DNA of 64,000 nucleotides from Lanius collurio (Eukaryota; Chordata; Aves; Passeriformes; Laniidae). Each line of letters starts with the position of its first letter. The stretch's first letter is position 1. Made by a program: the position numbers and the translations under genes. The notes below the pieces were generated by a model. That model was not told the DNA's origin, searched no databases, and saw only the letters and a list, made by a program, of their open reading frames with translations. Below, in pieces: positions 13,501 to 21,720 of the stretch. The DNA lies in the NCBI GenBank assembly GCA_020086605.1, contig JACBWW010000044.1:6230368-6294367 (forward strand), given 5' to 3'.

Positions 13501-16046
13501 CCTTACCTGCTTTCGGCTGTCTTTGATCCCCAGCTTAGGTCTGTATCCCCAAAGAGCTCCGTTTTATCCCCAAATCCGTGAAGAAAACACAATCCCAGGA
13601 CAGCAGATCTGGCTCCTCCCTCGATTATTTTATAATTTTGGCAGAAAAAGGGGAAAGAAAATAACTAATCCAGGCATCCCCAGGGGACAACCCCACCCAA
13701 TGATGTGAGATAATTTTTGGCCAGAAAAGGTGAAAACAGAGAGAAAAACGTGCTTTTTTTTTTTTTTAAAGTGGTGTCAAAAATTTGTATTAGCAGATAG
13801 AGAGATTTTTCTGCCCAATGAGGTTTAAATTATTCTGCAATTACAAGAAGGTGAGGAGCAAAAAAATGGTATTTTTTTGAGAAATAGAGGATATGATTGG
13901 GGTAAAAAAGGAGGGAAAAGGGAAATAAGGGAGGGCGAGGGGGGGATTTTTTTAAAAATGCATTTTGTGGGTTGAGGAACTGATGGGATCAATGGGCCCA
14001 GGACAATGGCAGGAGGCGCAGCAAGGGGAAGTGCCAGGTCCTGCCCCTGGGTCACAACAACCTCCTGCAGCTCCAGGCTGGGGGAAAAGTGGCTGGAAAG
14101 CCAGAAAAGGCTCTAGGGGAAGGTGGTGACAGCAGCTGAACATGAGCCCAGGGGTGCCCAGGTGGCCAAGAAGGCCAATGGCACCTGGGCTGTCCCAGCC
14201 ATGGTGTGGCAGCAGGAGCAGGGCAGTGACCGTCCCTGTGCTGGGCACTGCTGAGGCCACACCTCGAGTGCTGGGGCAGCTCTGGGCCCCTCAAGACAGG
14301 AAGGACATTGAGGGGCTCCAGCCACTCAGTGTCTGGAGCATGTCCAGAGAAAGGAACAGAGCTGGGGAAGAGTCTGGAGCACCAGGAGCAGCTGAGGGAG
14401 CTGGGGGAGCTCAGCCTGGGGAAAAGGATGATTAGGGATGACTTTATCACTCTCTACCGCTACTTGGAAAGGAGGTTGTAGCCAGGTGGGAGTGAATCTT
14501 TTGTGCCAAGCAATCAACAGCAGGACAAGAGGAAACGGTCTCAAGCTGTACCAGGGGAGGTTCAGGCCTGACATCAGGAGGAATTTCTTCACAGAAAGTG
14601 TGATTGGGCACTGGAATGGTCTGCCCAGGGATGAGGTGGAGTGACCATCCCTGGAATGTTCAAGAAACACCTGGATGTGGCAGTCAGTGCTGTGGTCTGT
14701 TTGACTTGGCGTGTTCAGCCCAAGGTTGGATTTGAGGATCTTGGAGTTCTCTTCCAGCGTTAATGATCCTGTGATTCTGTGACTAGGGGTCAAGGGTGGG
14801 GAGGGGTAAAGTTGTGTCTTGTGGTGTCCCAGTGTGTAGTAGATGTAATATTTTAGGGAGGGTGGATGTGTGTCAAATTATATGTTGTGGGTTGTGTCTG
14901 TTGTGCACACGGGTCCGTGTGCATGTAACTTCATATTGTGAAAGTGCCCAGGAATTAACACCCAAAAAGGCAAAATGGGATGAATTCTGTCACATTTCAT
15001 CCCCAAACACCTCAGACCTCCTGTAACTGTTGGAACACTGGCAGTGATGGTGATATGAGTGTGATAACATCACCAGAGGTGCCATGACAATGACAAGGAT
15101 ATGGACACTACAATGTCTTGGTTGCAATTTAATTATTCTGGTATAATTTGACATAATCTTGACCTTCATAGTAACTTTCTTGGTGACAACAGTTGCAGTG
15201 CTGATGTCCCTCTGCTCCACTCCCCTCGATTCACCTAGAAGAGACAGCAACAGCCCAAGAGGAAGAACCACTTTCTGCCCAAATCCCCAACATCCTCAAA
15301 AAATGCCAATATTGCCCGCAAAAAATCCAAATTTTCCTCACAAATTATCCCATAAAACCCCCACCTTTCCCCAACAAACTCACAATTGTTCCTAAAATTC
15401 CCATTCTCAAATTCCTAATTTGCCTCAAGATTCTCAATATACTAACGAAGTTTCCTACTGTTCCCCCAAATTTCCAATTTTACACAAAAAAATCCCCAGT
15501 CTTTCTCTAAATTCACAACGGCCCTCCCACAATCACAAATTACTCCCCCAAATCCCCCACCTTTCCCCCCTCACCCCTGAATTTATCCCCCAAATTCCCA
15601 GTTTTCCTAAACATTTCCAAATTTCCACACTGACAGATTTCCCCTTTTCCTCAGCATTCCAAATTTTCTCCCCTAAAAGCCCAACTTACAACCAGCAGTC
15701 GTTGTTCAGCTGGGGGGGGTCCACACCTGTCACCTGGAATTTGTCCACCCGAAAGACCCAGCGCCCCGGGACCTTGACGTTGGAGGTGGTGGTGATGTTG
15801 ATGATGGCATCAGTTTGGGATCCAGGAATGTTGTAGAAATTGGTGTCATCACCGCTGTTGAATCCCACCTGGAAAATTGCGGGGGAATCTATGTGGGCCA
15901 ACCCTACCCAAAGGGGTGATGGACCCTCTAAATGATGTTAGGACATGAACATATTTGGTTTCTCCCAGAAATTATATGGACCAATCCATGACCTTCACTA
16001 TCATGATCATCATCTCCTGGAGAAGGGAGGGCAATCTCCTGTCTTC

Positions 16047-16124
<78 letters not shown>

Positions 16125-18176
16125 GTCATTATCATCTCCAATAGTTGGGATGGGCCAACCTCTGACCTTCATCACCATAATCTCCAGAAGATGGGAAAGG
16201 ACAACTTGACCTCCCCAAAAATGTGGGCCCATCCTGGACCTTCATCATGGTCATGATTATCATCATCCCCAGGAAATGGGATGGGCCAATCCCTGACCTT
16301 CATTATCATCATCCTCAGAAGATGGAATGGGATAACCTCCTCCCCATCCTCCTCCACCCTCCCCACCTACATGTGCTGGGATCCCCCCGAGTCCTGTTTC
16401 AGCATCCCCATCACTCGCTGCCCCTGTGGTCCACTGGATGTCCCAGTAGTTGAGGATGATGTAGAACATCTTGGAGTCACTGGTCAGCACAGCCTGGAAG
16501 GTGTTGCCCTACGGAAAAGGTCATGGAGGTGAAGGACGGGTCATGGGAGTCAAGAATAGGTCATGGAGGTCTAAATAAGTGGGTCACCAAGGCCACCAAA
16601 TGGGCCTACAACAGCCAAGCAGTGACCTTCATGCCCCCTGGACTATGGACCTCACCTTTTGGGAGGTGGAGCCATAGTAGGCCACGTGGTCCCAGGTGGC
16701 CACCAAGGCCCAGGTGGCGGTGAAGGGGCTGTTGGGGAAGTACTGAGTGATATCCTGGCTGATGTCTGCCAGCAGCGCCGGGTCAGTGGTCTGGCGGTAG
16801 AAGATGTCCCCACCCAGCACGTTGTCCACGTCCCCCCAGTAAGGAGCTACGAAAGGGCGCCCGTCCGCCAGAGGGAAGGGGTCTGGGGTGTACTGTCTGA
16901 CAGGCTCATCAAAGGAGATCACCCCGTTGTTGTTCACCTGGAGGTGCAACACCTTGACTTGGGTTGTGGGGTCCTTGAGATGGACCCTACAAGCACGCCA
17001 AGAACCACCACACACAGGGACCCCCCAACATCTCTCAGCTCCCCAAAATCCATCGCCCACAGGACTCGCCTAAGACCCACCAACCATAGGAACCCACACC
17101 CATATGAGCCCCCAACACCCACAGAACCCCTCAAAACTCACCAACCTCCCAAGACACACCACCCTCTGGGACCCCATCAACATCAAACATACATAGAACC
17201 CCCAACACCCACAACCCCCAGGACCCTCACAAAACCCACCACCCATGTGATCCCACAACACCTACCAACACACCCTAAGATCCACCCCATATAGGACTGC
17301 CCGAAACCAACCAACTGCCTCAAGACTCACCAGCCATACGACCACGAATGACCACACCATCACCTGCCACCCTCAGGACACCCCAAGTCCCTCCAACCTC
17401 CACAATAGTGCCAGTCCCCTCAAGATGTCCCACCCATCTGAAGATGTTTCTGTGTCCACAAGAGCAAATCCCTCTATGAACTCAAGAAGGGTTGATTTTG
17501 AGGACACACACACAGAGTTACATAGAAATGGAGGGAAAATTGGGAAAAATGGAGGAAATTCCCAAAAGTATGGAATTTGGCGTGACCTACAAAGGCAGTT
17601 TGGTAGGATTTGCCATAGAAGGTAAAGGGAACAGAGAGGGTGATCTCCTCGGATGTCCCATCATCGTGTTTGGGGTTAGTTTCATCCCCCTGGTGCGGTC
17701 CATAGGGATAGAGCAGGGAACCTGTGGGAAAATCAGGATTTGGGAATTGCCCCCAAATTCTCACCAACGACATAGATTTTGGGGTCAAACTCATCAAATT
17801 TGGGGGTTCCATGGTCTTGGTTACCTAAAAATGGATGTGTCTTCTCCTGGGTTTTCATGGTGAAAATGGGGTGGAAGGGAATGACCCCAGTGGAATTACA
17901 GGGGAACACATGGATTTTGGGAAAATAGTGGAAAATGGTATGATGAGGGTGGGAGAAAGTTTGATTTAGGTGGAAATAATAGGTTTTTTGGGCCACAACC
18001 CCCAAAATTCACCTTTTTCAGATGAGGTTTTGGTGTCCACCATGGAACCTGGGGGAAAAATAGAAGGGGAAATGAGTTGATCAATCATTTTTCCAACAGG
18101 GATGAAAATGACAACACTTTTTCAGAAACAAACCTTTACCTAAAATCAGGAGGAAGAAAACACTAGAGGGTGACAT
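1288..18176 (-). CDS. IgGFc-binding protein-like (FCGBP/alpha-tectorin-like) secreted multidomain gene, 5' part
   Basis: This gene-level entry covers sixteen exons read on the minus strand: 18176-18140, 18048-18013, 17721-17591, 16937-16656, 16508-16371, 15868-15727, 11291-10038, 9356-9040, 8613-8295, 7723-7260, 5890-5329, (gap)-4545, 4323-3750, 2793-2594, 2180-1800 and 1574-1288. Every visible junction has AG/GT borders and the phases agree across the chain, so the gene looks intact. Domain order is signal peptide, NIDO (residues about 25-255), IgGFc-binding domain (about 256-673), VWD1, VWD2-C8, a module partly in the gap, VWD3-C8-TIL, then a diverged VWD4. Proteins of this family are secreted, disulfide-rich and part of mucus or extracellular matrix; function here is inferred from family only. 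The 3' end lies beyond position 1. FCGBP supplies the IgGFc and VWD parts and alpha-tectorin the NIDO part, so orthology is left open. Confidence 0.85.
1800..2180 (-). CDS. Exon 15: TILa segment and diverged N-terminal half of VWD4
   Basis: The exon of 127 codons reads ADEIVTFNNCSKECHCHSS, a Cys-rich segment (VCRDTQCPQDQVC), and a VWD opening in which GDPHY is replaced by GHCRVTPGATLTTFDG. It therefore has no Asp-Pro cleavage bond. The acceptor is TGTTCCAG; the donor is TGG|GTGAGT, phase 0. The VWD continues in the next exon. Confidence 0.88.
2594..2793 (-). CDS. Exon 14: TIL domain
   Basis: This 200-base exon encodes a complete trypsin-inhibitor-like module: LSCPPNSHYELCTRTCDLTC, then GCFEGCQCDEGFV and CVSPEHCGCLHRGRYLK. 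The spacing of its cysteines is that of TIL modules found after C8 in FCGBP, zonadhesin and von Willebrand factor. It enters in phase 1 and leaves in phase 0 at CTCAAG|GTCAGG. Confidence 0.9.
2880..3680. repeat. T-rich low-complexity intron with repeated CAAAATT...GAAGG units
   Basis: Short units such as TTTTTCAAAATT followed by GGAGG or GAAGG recur at about 30-base spacing through the intron between exons 13 and 14. It is a degenerate tandem array without conserved coding content. Confidence 0.6.
3750..4323 (-). CDS. Exon 13: C-terminal half of VWD3 plus C8 domain
   Basis: It begins VDSERYTLPLVTEDKNLRIG and contains the VWD core as RLCGLGGDYDGDPSDDF. The usual CGLCGN has lost its second cysteine, an unusual change for this family. 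C8 follows (CGIIRDTEGPFRGCHP, HCVHDVCATRGDR) and the exon ends in TKDFC, leaving phase 1 at TGCT|GTAAAT. Confidence 0.9.
4545..4885 (-). CDS. Exon 12 (partial, 5' side lost in gap): TILa end and N-terminal half of VWD3
   Basis: The visible part reads NGTVTCQEAFCSAHEEC and then a VWD opening with intact VSGDPHYVTFDG and an IPGSCTYILTQVC stretch. The donor GTGACG|GTAAGT is in phase 0. The acceptor and the preceding TIL region should lie inside the run of N from 4886; the coordinate 4885 is the gap edge, not a real splice site. Confidence 0.85.
4886..5277. other. Assembly gap (392 N)
   Basis: The sequence is N throughout. On its right it is flanked by a short GGGA tandem array (from about 5278 to 5297), which probably explains the failed assembly. 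The gap hides the acceptor of exon 12 and probably a TIL module. Confidence 1.
5329..5890 (-). CDS. Exon 11: C-terminal half of VWD2 plus C8 domain
   Basis: It starts VDGAFVSLPFTHPHFSVFYR, contains CGLCGNANGDPDDDF, then a full C8 domain with CGVIARAGGPFQECH, FLQDCAFDACHYKG and VTMCQSQGAEV, and ends EFCG. The length is 562 bases, phase 0 to phase 1, with donor CTGCG|GTGAGT. This is the usual exon layout of FCGBP and zonadhesin repeats. Confidence 0.92.
5935..6180. repeat. AT-rich low-complexity intron segment
   Basis: The segment is nearly pure A and T with long T runs and repeated TTTTATTT words. It lies in the intron between exons 10 and 11. Nothing else was recognised. Confidence 0.6.
6185..7235. 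repeat. Purine-rich (plus strand) minisatellite of about 1 kb
   Basis: The plus strand is almost only A and G, built from variants of GGGGAAAAAGGGAATTTGG at about 25-30 base spacing, in the intron between exons 10 and 11. The transcribed RNA is therefore strongly pyrimidine-rich. Many G runs of three to five bases give it triplex or G-quadruplex potential. Long open frames on the minus strand here are a by-product of the composition. Confidence 0.8.
7260..7723 (-). CDS. Exon 10: TILa-like segment and N-terminal half of VWD2
   Basis: The exon begins GIKTTNNPSTTTSSCFHNN, passes through a Cys-rich TILa segment (SCRKRCRCEGSGTVTC) and enters a VWD with an intact CIGTGDPHYTTFDG motif. That Asp-Pro bond is the known autocatalytic cleavage site in related mucins and FCGBP repeats. 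The exon has 464 bases, entering in phase 1 after acceptor TTGTAG and leaving in phase 0 at GTCAAG|GTGGG. Two further acceptor-like copies lie upstream at 8051 and 8209. Confidence 0.88.
7724..8230 (-). repeat. Intronic tandem duplication carrying copies of a splice acceptor
   Basis: Segments beginning TTGTAGG(C/T)ATCAA on the minus strand occur at 7723, 8051 and 8209. The neighbouring sequence (a GTTATGGACACCTG-type motif and ATAATTCC) also recurs near 7800, 7975 and 8120. This points to local duplication of the exon 10 acceptor region. Only the 7723 copy joins in frame to a full TILa/VWD exon. Confidence 0.65.
8295..8613 (-). CDS. Exon 9: C-terminal half of VWD1
   Basis: The exon starts VNNKPTNLPATLEEG and contains the VWD core motif CGLCGNFNEDTDDE. 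It ends with a Cys-rich stretch (CQEDCGDQDTEGC) in phase 1 at TGTG|GTGAGT. A C8 module normally follows in FCGBP-type repeats, but the next exon in phase starts with a TILa/VWC-like segment instead, so C8 and TIL seem to be missing after VWD1. Confidence 0.88.
9040..9356 (-). CDS. Exon 8: TIL-type remnant and N-terminal half of VWD1
   Basis: It reads DPCQQVHCRPKESCHL and then the VWD start. The usual GDPHY motif is replaced by GSPSLQYHTFDG, so the Asp-Pro bond cleaved autocatalytically in some mucins and FCGBP repeats is absent in this copy. The exon enters in phase 1 and leaves in phase 0 at GTCCAG|GTGCG. It continues the IgGFc exon exactly as FCGBP does. Confidence 0.88.
9370..10020. repeat. 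AT-rich low-complexity intron
   Basis: The intron between exons 7 and 8 is almost entirely A and T, with repeated TATTTAT and TATATT words. No exon or known element was seen. Confidence 0.6.
10038..11291 (-). CDS. Exon 7: IgGFc-binding domain
   Basis: A single 1,254-base exon encodes about 418 residues with the pattern of the FCGBP N-terminal IgGFc-binding domain. It contains GDEFLVAFLQNGDQ near the start, then VVTPNPGPTRYAQFVVAAW, AVFSGLTCVGRLSRCDHVVEQL, WGKSFLVPPVPF, and near the end an EYSWIGINLGSGFGIHHVEH stretch. The acceptor is a C-rich tract ending in CAG. The donor is AGTG|GTGAGT. It enters and leaves in phase 1 with no internal stop. In FCGBP this region was reported to bind the Fc part of IgG; whether this protein does so is unknown. 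Confidence 0.92.
11300..11960. repeat. Degenerate minisatellite, GATTTGATGGA(T/C)TA family
   Basis: Variants of TGATTTGATGGATTATTGA recur at about 20-30 base spacing, interrupted by a short TATA-rich stretch near 11,765-11,820. It sits at the start of the large intron between exons 6 and 7. Confidence 0.75.
12655..13330. repeat. Pyrimidine-rich (plus strand) tract
   Basis: About 675 bases are almost only C and T on the plus strand, with words such as TTTTCCCTTTTTCTTCC. This is the mirror of the purine array at 6.2-7.2 kb: here the transcribed strand is purine-rich. A long open frame across it (Phe/Pro/Ser/Leu only) is a composition artefact. Confidence 0.8.
13990..14782 (+). mobile_element. 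CR1 LINE, 3' part
   Basis: The sequence reads as a CR1 3' end. It contains a segment ending in GGGGAAGTGCCAGGTCCTGC, the TCAGGAGGAATTTCTTCACA and CTGGAATGGTCTGCCCAGGG motifs, and the terminal TGATCCTGTGATTCTGTGA octamer-type tail. It lies in the intron between exons 6 and 7, in the opposite orientation to the gene. It is 5'-truncated, as most CR1 copies are. Confidence 0.85.
15290..15680. repeat. C/A-rich degenerate array in the intron after exon 6
   Basis: Short units of the type CCCCAAATTCCCA recur with substitutions. It is probably another old minisatellite. An exon around 15,170-15,235 was considered and not accepted. Confidence 0.5.
15727..15868 (-). CDS. Exon 6: end of the NIDO domain
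   Basis: It reads VGFNSGDDTNFYNIPGS, then a TSNVKVPGRWVFRVDKFQVT tail, matching the usual end of a NIDO domain. The donor ACAG|GTGTGG at 15727 leaves phase 1, which is the phase required by the IgGFc exon about 4.4 kb downstream. A donor six bases earlier is possible but would not match that phase. I saw no convincing exon in the intron between them. Confidence 0.8.
16048..16127. repeat. (TCA)n microsatellite, about 26 units
   Basis: An almost perfect TCA array ends in one CGT interruption. It lies in the intron between exons 5 and 6. The neighbouring 150 bases on both sides repeat the motif in diverged form (ACCTTCATCATCAT), so the locus may have expanded from an older minisatellite. Confidence 0.95.
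16371..16508 (-). CDS. Exon 5: NIDO domain
   Basis: The 46 codons read GNTFQAVLTSDSKMFYIILN and then the NIDO signature YWDIQWTTG, followed by a TGLGGIPAH tail. The acceptor is TTTTCCGTAG and the donor CAT|GTAGGT; both are phase 0. The following intron carries the long (TCA)n array. Confidence 0.88.
16656..16937 (-). CDS. Exon 4: core of the NIDO domain
   Basis: This exon of 94 complete codons starts VNNNGVISFDEPVRQYTPDP and includes the conserved VAPYWGDVDN motif, then WALVATWDHVAYYGS. It begins and ends in phase 0, with donor AAG|GTGAGG. The YWGDVD motif is diagnostic of NIDO domains as known from nidogen, alpha-tectorin and SUSD2. Confidence 0.9.
16990..17420. repeat. C/A-rich degenerate minisatellite in the intron between exons 3 and 4
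   Basis: Units such as ACCCACCAACCCCCA and CATAGGAACCCC recur at about 25-30 bases. No coding content was recognised. Confidence 0.6.
17591..17721 (-). CDS. Exon 3: N-terminal part of the NIDO domain
   Basis: The exon reads SLLYPYGPHQGDETNPKHDD and continues with a PFTFYGKSYQTAF stretch. This is the characteristic opening of the extracellular NIDO region of alpha-tectorin-type proteins. The acceptor is TTTTCCCACAG. The donor is TTT|GTAGGT, which leaves phase 0 and joins smoothly to VNNNGVISF in the next exon. An alternative donor four bases on would break the frame. Confidence 0.85.
18013..18048 (-). CDS. Exon 2: short linker after the signal peptide
   Basis: This 36-base exon has a strong acceptor (a run of C before AG) and a donor reading AAAAAG|GTGAA. 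It enters and leaves in phase 1 and reads GSMVDTKTSSEKG across the joins. It carries no recognised domain. The call rests on splice signals and phase alone, so it could be skipped or absent from the real transcript. Confidence 0.55.
18140..18176 (-). CDS. Exon 1: start codon and signal peptide
   Basis: The ATG at 18176 opens a 37-base coding exon reading MSPSSVFFLLIL, a typical hydrophobic secretion leader, and stops in phase 1 at a donor reading G|GTAAAG. This start was chosen because it is the only nearby ATG giving a signal peptide with a donor whose phase fits the next exon. The 5' untranslated region and promoter should lie at higher coordinates; no TATA box was convincing there. Confidence 0.75.
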
Positions 18177-18180
18177 CCTC

Positions 18181-21100
18181 GACCCTAAAATAATTGTAAA
18201 AAACAGGAAAACTTAAAAAAAAAACCACTAAAAACCTAAAAAATATCCAAACAAACAAGCAAACCAACAATGCTCTCCAAAACAGATGACGCAGTAAAAT
18301 GAGGTTTCAGAAGCAAAAAAATTCACATTCAAACACCAAATACACACTTTTCCCAGGAATTTTGTATGCGGAGCTGTGTGTATGTGTGGTATTTTAATTG
18401 TCTCTTTAAAGAATTTAAGTATTTGAAAAGTCGGCTTTTTAATTTAATTTATTTTAGTACATTTTTAAGCATTAATATAAATTAATTCAGCAGATTTAAA
18501 ATTTAATTTTTGAATTTTTAATTTAATATACTTGAATTTTATTTAAGTGATTATTTAATATCATTTTAACTTTTAATTCTAGATGCATTGACTTTTTTAT
18601 TTTATAGAGTTTTTAGATGAATGCTATTTTAATCTTTTATTTATTTGGATTTTTATTTAATTTTTATTTAATTGAAACTTAAATTTCTGTTATTTCTGTG
18701 CATGAATTGAGGAATTTTTTCCCCTTCTGTGCCCAAATTCAGGAATTTTGCCTTTTTCTGAATAAATTTAGGATTATTTACATTTTTTCATGTATTTCTA
18801 AGTCTTTTAAAAGGACAAATCTTCCTTAAATCCATGAAAAATCAGGATTTTAAAGAGACAGTATTCCAAGAAATTACCGAAGTCCCACTAGAATACAAAT
18901 TCCCTTACCTGGATTACTGTGAAGTGAAGAACTGCAGCCTGAAAATGAGCTCAAACACCCAAAATTGCTGGCTTTCACCTCGTCCCACTCCTTCTTTTAT
19001 CAAAACAAAAACTACAGAAACATGTAAGTTGCCAACTTTCCTCCCATCCAATCTCTCTGAGCTTTCCCTGGATTCTTTAGAAAGGGACATTGAATCACGT
19101 GTTGGGGATTTGGGGCTCCTCCATGTATTTTTTTTTTTAAAGCACAGTGAAACCTTTTTTTGAATAATTTTGGGGTTCTTGAGACACCTCTAGATCCCTC
19201 CTCACTGTATGTGAGGTTTTTGCCCCTTTCCAGACTTTCAGCTTTCACTCCCTGATTTAATATTTTTAAAGAAAAAAAGTCCTTTTAAACTTATTTTTTA
19301 ATTATAAATCCCTAATCTCTTTTTTTTTGTTATCGGGAAGAAAATAGATTGTCCCTTTTTATTTGGGAATTTGAGGACTTTTTTTTTGTTATTGTGACAA
19401 TAAGAAAAATCTTTATTATGTACTTCAGCCTTTTTTTGCAGGAATTAAAAAGAAGCCCTTATACACTGGAATTCTATTTTTTGGAGGAAAAAAATCCCCT
19501 TTACAACACCCTCATTTTTAGTGTTGTTAGGGTTTTTTTTCTTTTTTTTTTCCCTAAAAGGATGGTAATATCACTATTTTTAGGGATTTTTAAAAGGAAA
19601 AAAACCTTTTATTATCTTTATTTTAAGGAAAAATTCTTGTTCCTTATTTTCCTGGCATTTATTAAACTATTTTTTTTCAGGAAAATCCTTTATCATCTCT
19701 TTTTTTTTTTTTTTTTTTTTTTAAGAAAAATCCCTTAATTTGCTTATATTTTAAGAAACCTCATTTCCCCCAATTCCAGATGTGTTTCTTTAAGCCCTTT
19801 AAAGTTGTTTTTCCTTTGTCCAGCAGCTGGGCTCAGATTTCTCCAGAATCCTCAGCTGGGACTTCTCTCATTAATTTTGGGGAAAAAACAGACAGATTTG
19901 AATCTGTCTCCCTGGATACAGTGGACAGGGGGTGGGAGGGGGCAACAATTCTGAGGAAATCACTGGATTTTTGGAGGGGCTCCATGGAGGAGAGTCAACT
20001 GGGATGTCTCCATGGGTTCCTCATCCCCTCACCCATAGGGATCCCACACCTCTTGTGGGATCCCATTAGCAACAGGATCCACCCACCCACTCCCAAATTC
20101 TCCAGAATTCTGGTGTCAGTTTCACAACTCTCCTCCCTCTAGCCAGGTCAGAAACCTGGTCCCTCAAACCAGGTCTGAATGGTCAGAGTTTAATGCTCAT
20201 CACAACCCCTGGACCTCAGTTGGTCCTTGCACTGCAAATGTCCCCAGGACATTCCTGCAAGGAATAAAATTCTGTGTGACTTTGTTGGAGAGAGCCAGCG
20301 ATGTCAACAAAAAATCTGCCAGGGCCTTGCAGGGAGAAGCAGTGAAATTCTAAGGAAAGGTTAATGTTGGGAGTCACTCTATGTCACTGCTTTCAGTGTT
20401 TGGTGACAAGTGGGGTGAAAACCAGATGGTGTGAAATTTCTTGCTCTTTGTAACTTAGTGCAACATGGAGAGGGTTTTTTGGTTTGGGACTGGTTTGTTC
20501 TATTCTTCCTCCCTGATCTAAGACTTTATCACAACACATGGCTTATATGCACGCTGCTAATGCTGGGATGAACTGAGAAGTTGTGCTTGCTGGAATTCTT
20601 GTTGAATGCTGGTTTTAAAGCTTATTTTCATTCTTATCTTCTTGTCCTGGGACATGAGTACTAAATGGATCATGCTGATTCTGATTAGTGTTGAATACTG
20701 GTTTTCCTTTTCCCTAGATTGGACTGAACTTTCCGCTCAAGTAAGAGATTTACATATGGAGTTTAAATTAAAATAACTATTTTTTTCTGAAATTCAGTTG
20801 CTTCTTTCTGTCCACTGTGAGAAACTACCTTGCTGGCCTCCTAGCCACAAGTGCCTGGGAAAGACACATTCTGGAGAGCTATGTCTTTCAAAGCCACCCA
20901 AAATTCTTGATGGATTCCTTGCTGAGCATCCAACTTTTAGCTCCTGAAGGAGGCTCGGTCAAATGGTAAAATTCTGTCTGCTTGGAAAACTGGCTGTTTA
21001 AACACTCGAAATCAGGAGCTGTGATTCACATTAGTTTTAAACTTTGGCCTTAGAACATGGTGCTGTGAATATTTGTTGCTGCGCTTGGTCTCATGAGGAG

Positions 21101-21400
21101 GTTGTTGTTGTAATTTCATACAACTGGAACCAGCAAGAGTTACAATAGAGAAGTAGAACACCCTTACCTGGCTCTTCCCTCTGGCACTGATCACAGAACA
21201 CTGGATTTACGTCTCACTCCCTTCTTCCTCAGCTTTATTGTAGCCTCAAACACAATAAATTCATTATTTTTCTGGAGGAGGGAGGAAGGTAACACACCAG
21301 CTGCATTTTCCTTCTGGAACCTTCACTCCACAGCATTCCAACGGGGTGGCCTCTCTCATCTTCCCCCAAAACCTCTGCAAAGGGCTGTGCACAGGGCTGT
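18181..21400. other. Upstream flank of the FCGBP-like gene: AT-rich, no gene seen
   Basis: The stretch begins with the 5' flank of the minus-strand gene and contains AT-rich DNA (18.4-18.8 kb) and T-rich low complexity (19.3-19.75 kb, with a T run at about 19,700-19,722). I found no exon, RNA gene or recognisable mobile element. The promoter of the gene should be in the first few hundred bases but has no clear TATA box. Confidence 0.5.
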
Positions 21401-21429
21401 GGTGCAGGACTTTGTGAGACCCTGATCTG

Positions 21430-21720
21430 ATATGATGAGGCAGCGCCCGCGTTTCGTTTCCTGCCGCGCTAATGATCTCTGCACGCATGGAAAAAGTGCT
21501 GCCTGAAGGATTGCCTGTCCAGCCCAAGGGCAGCCTCGGCCGGGAGGGGAAAGCAGGCATGGCATGTTTTAATCAGGGTCCCCAGAGTGTGTGGCAAGGA
21601 CAGCCTGACCCCGTTACGGGTGACACGCTGTCCCCAGCGCGCCGGGACTATGCCATCAGTCACTGCTGCAGAGGCTCTCGGCCGGGGCACTGAGCCACAT
21701 TATCCGGGCTGGTCACTGGA
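21430..21720. promoter_or_regulatory. Small CpG-rich patch, possible regulatory element
   Basis: Within AT-rich surroundings this stretch keeps many CpG dinucleotides (for example GCGCCCGCG, GCCGCGC, CTCGGCCGGG, GCGCGCCGGG). CpGs of this density usually persist only where DNA is unmethylated in the germ line. It could be a small CpG-island promoter or enhancer, or an old GC-rich insertion. No exon was identified next to it. Confidence 0.35.

Noticed and set aside
12851..13708. 285-residue open frame on plus
   Set aside because: It is made of Phe, Pro, Ser and Leu from a C/T-only tract and continues into unrelated sequence; composition explains it.
13952..14793. Several frames of 70-155 residues on both strands
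   Set aside because: They fall inside the 5'-truncated CR1 3' region, which is mostly untranslated in intact elements.
15165..15240. Possible exon after the NIDO domain (acceptor TCTTCTAG, reading ESRGVEQRDISTATVV)
   Set aside because: No domain, no clear donor in phase, and exon 6 already joins in phase to exon 7.
15945..16256. Open frames with runs of Ile, Ser or Asp
   Set aside because: They are translations of the (TCA)n array in three frames and lie in an intron.
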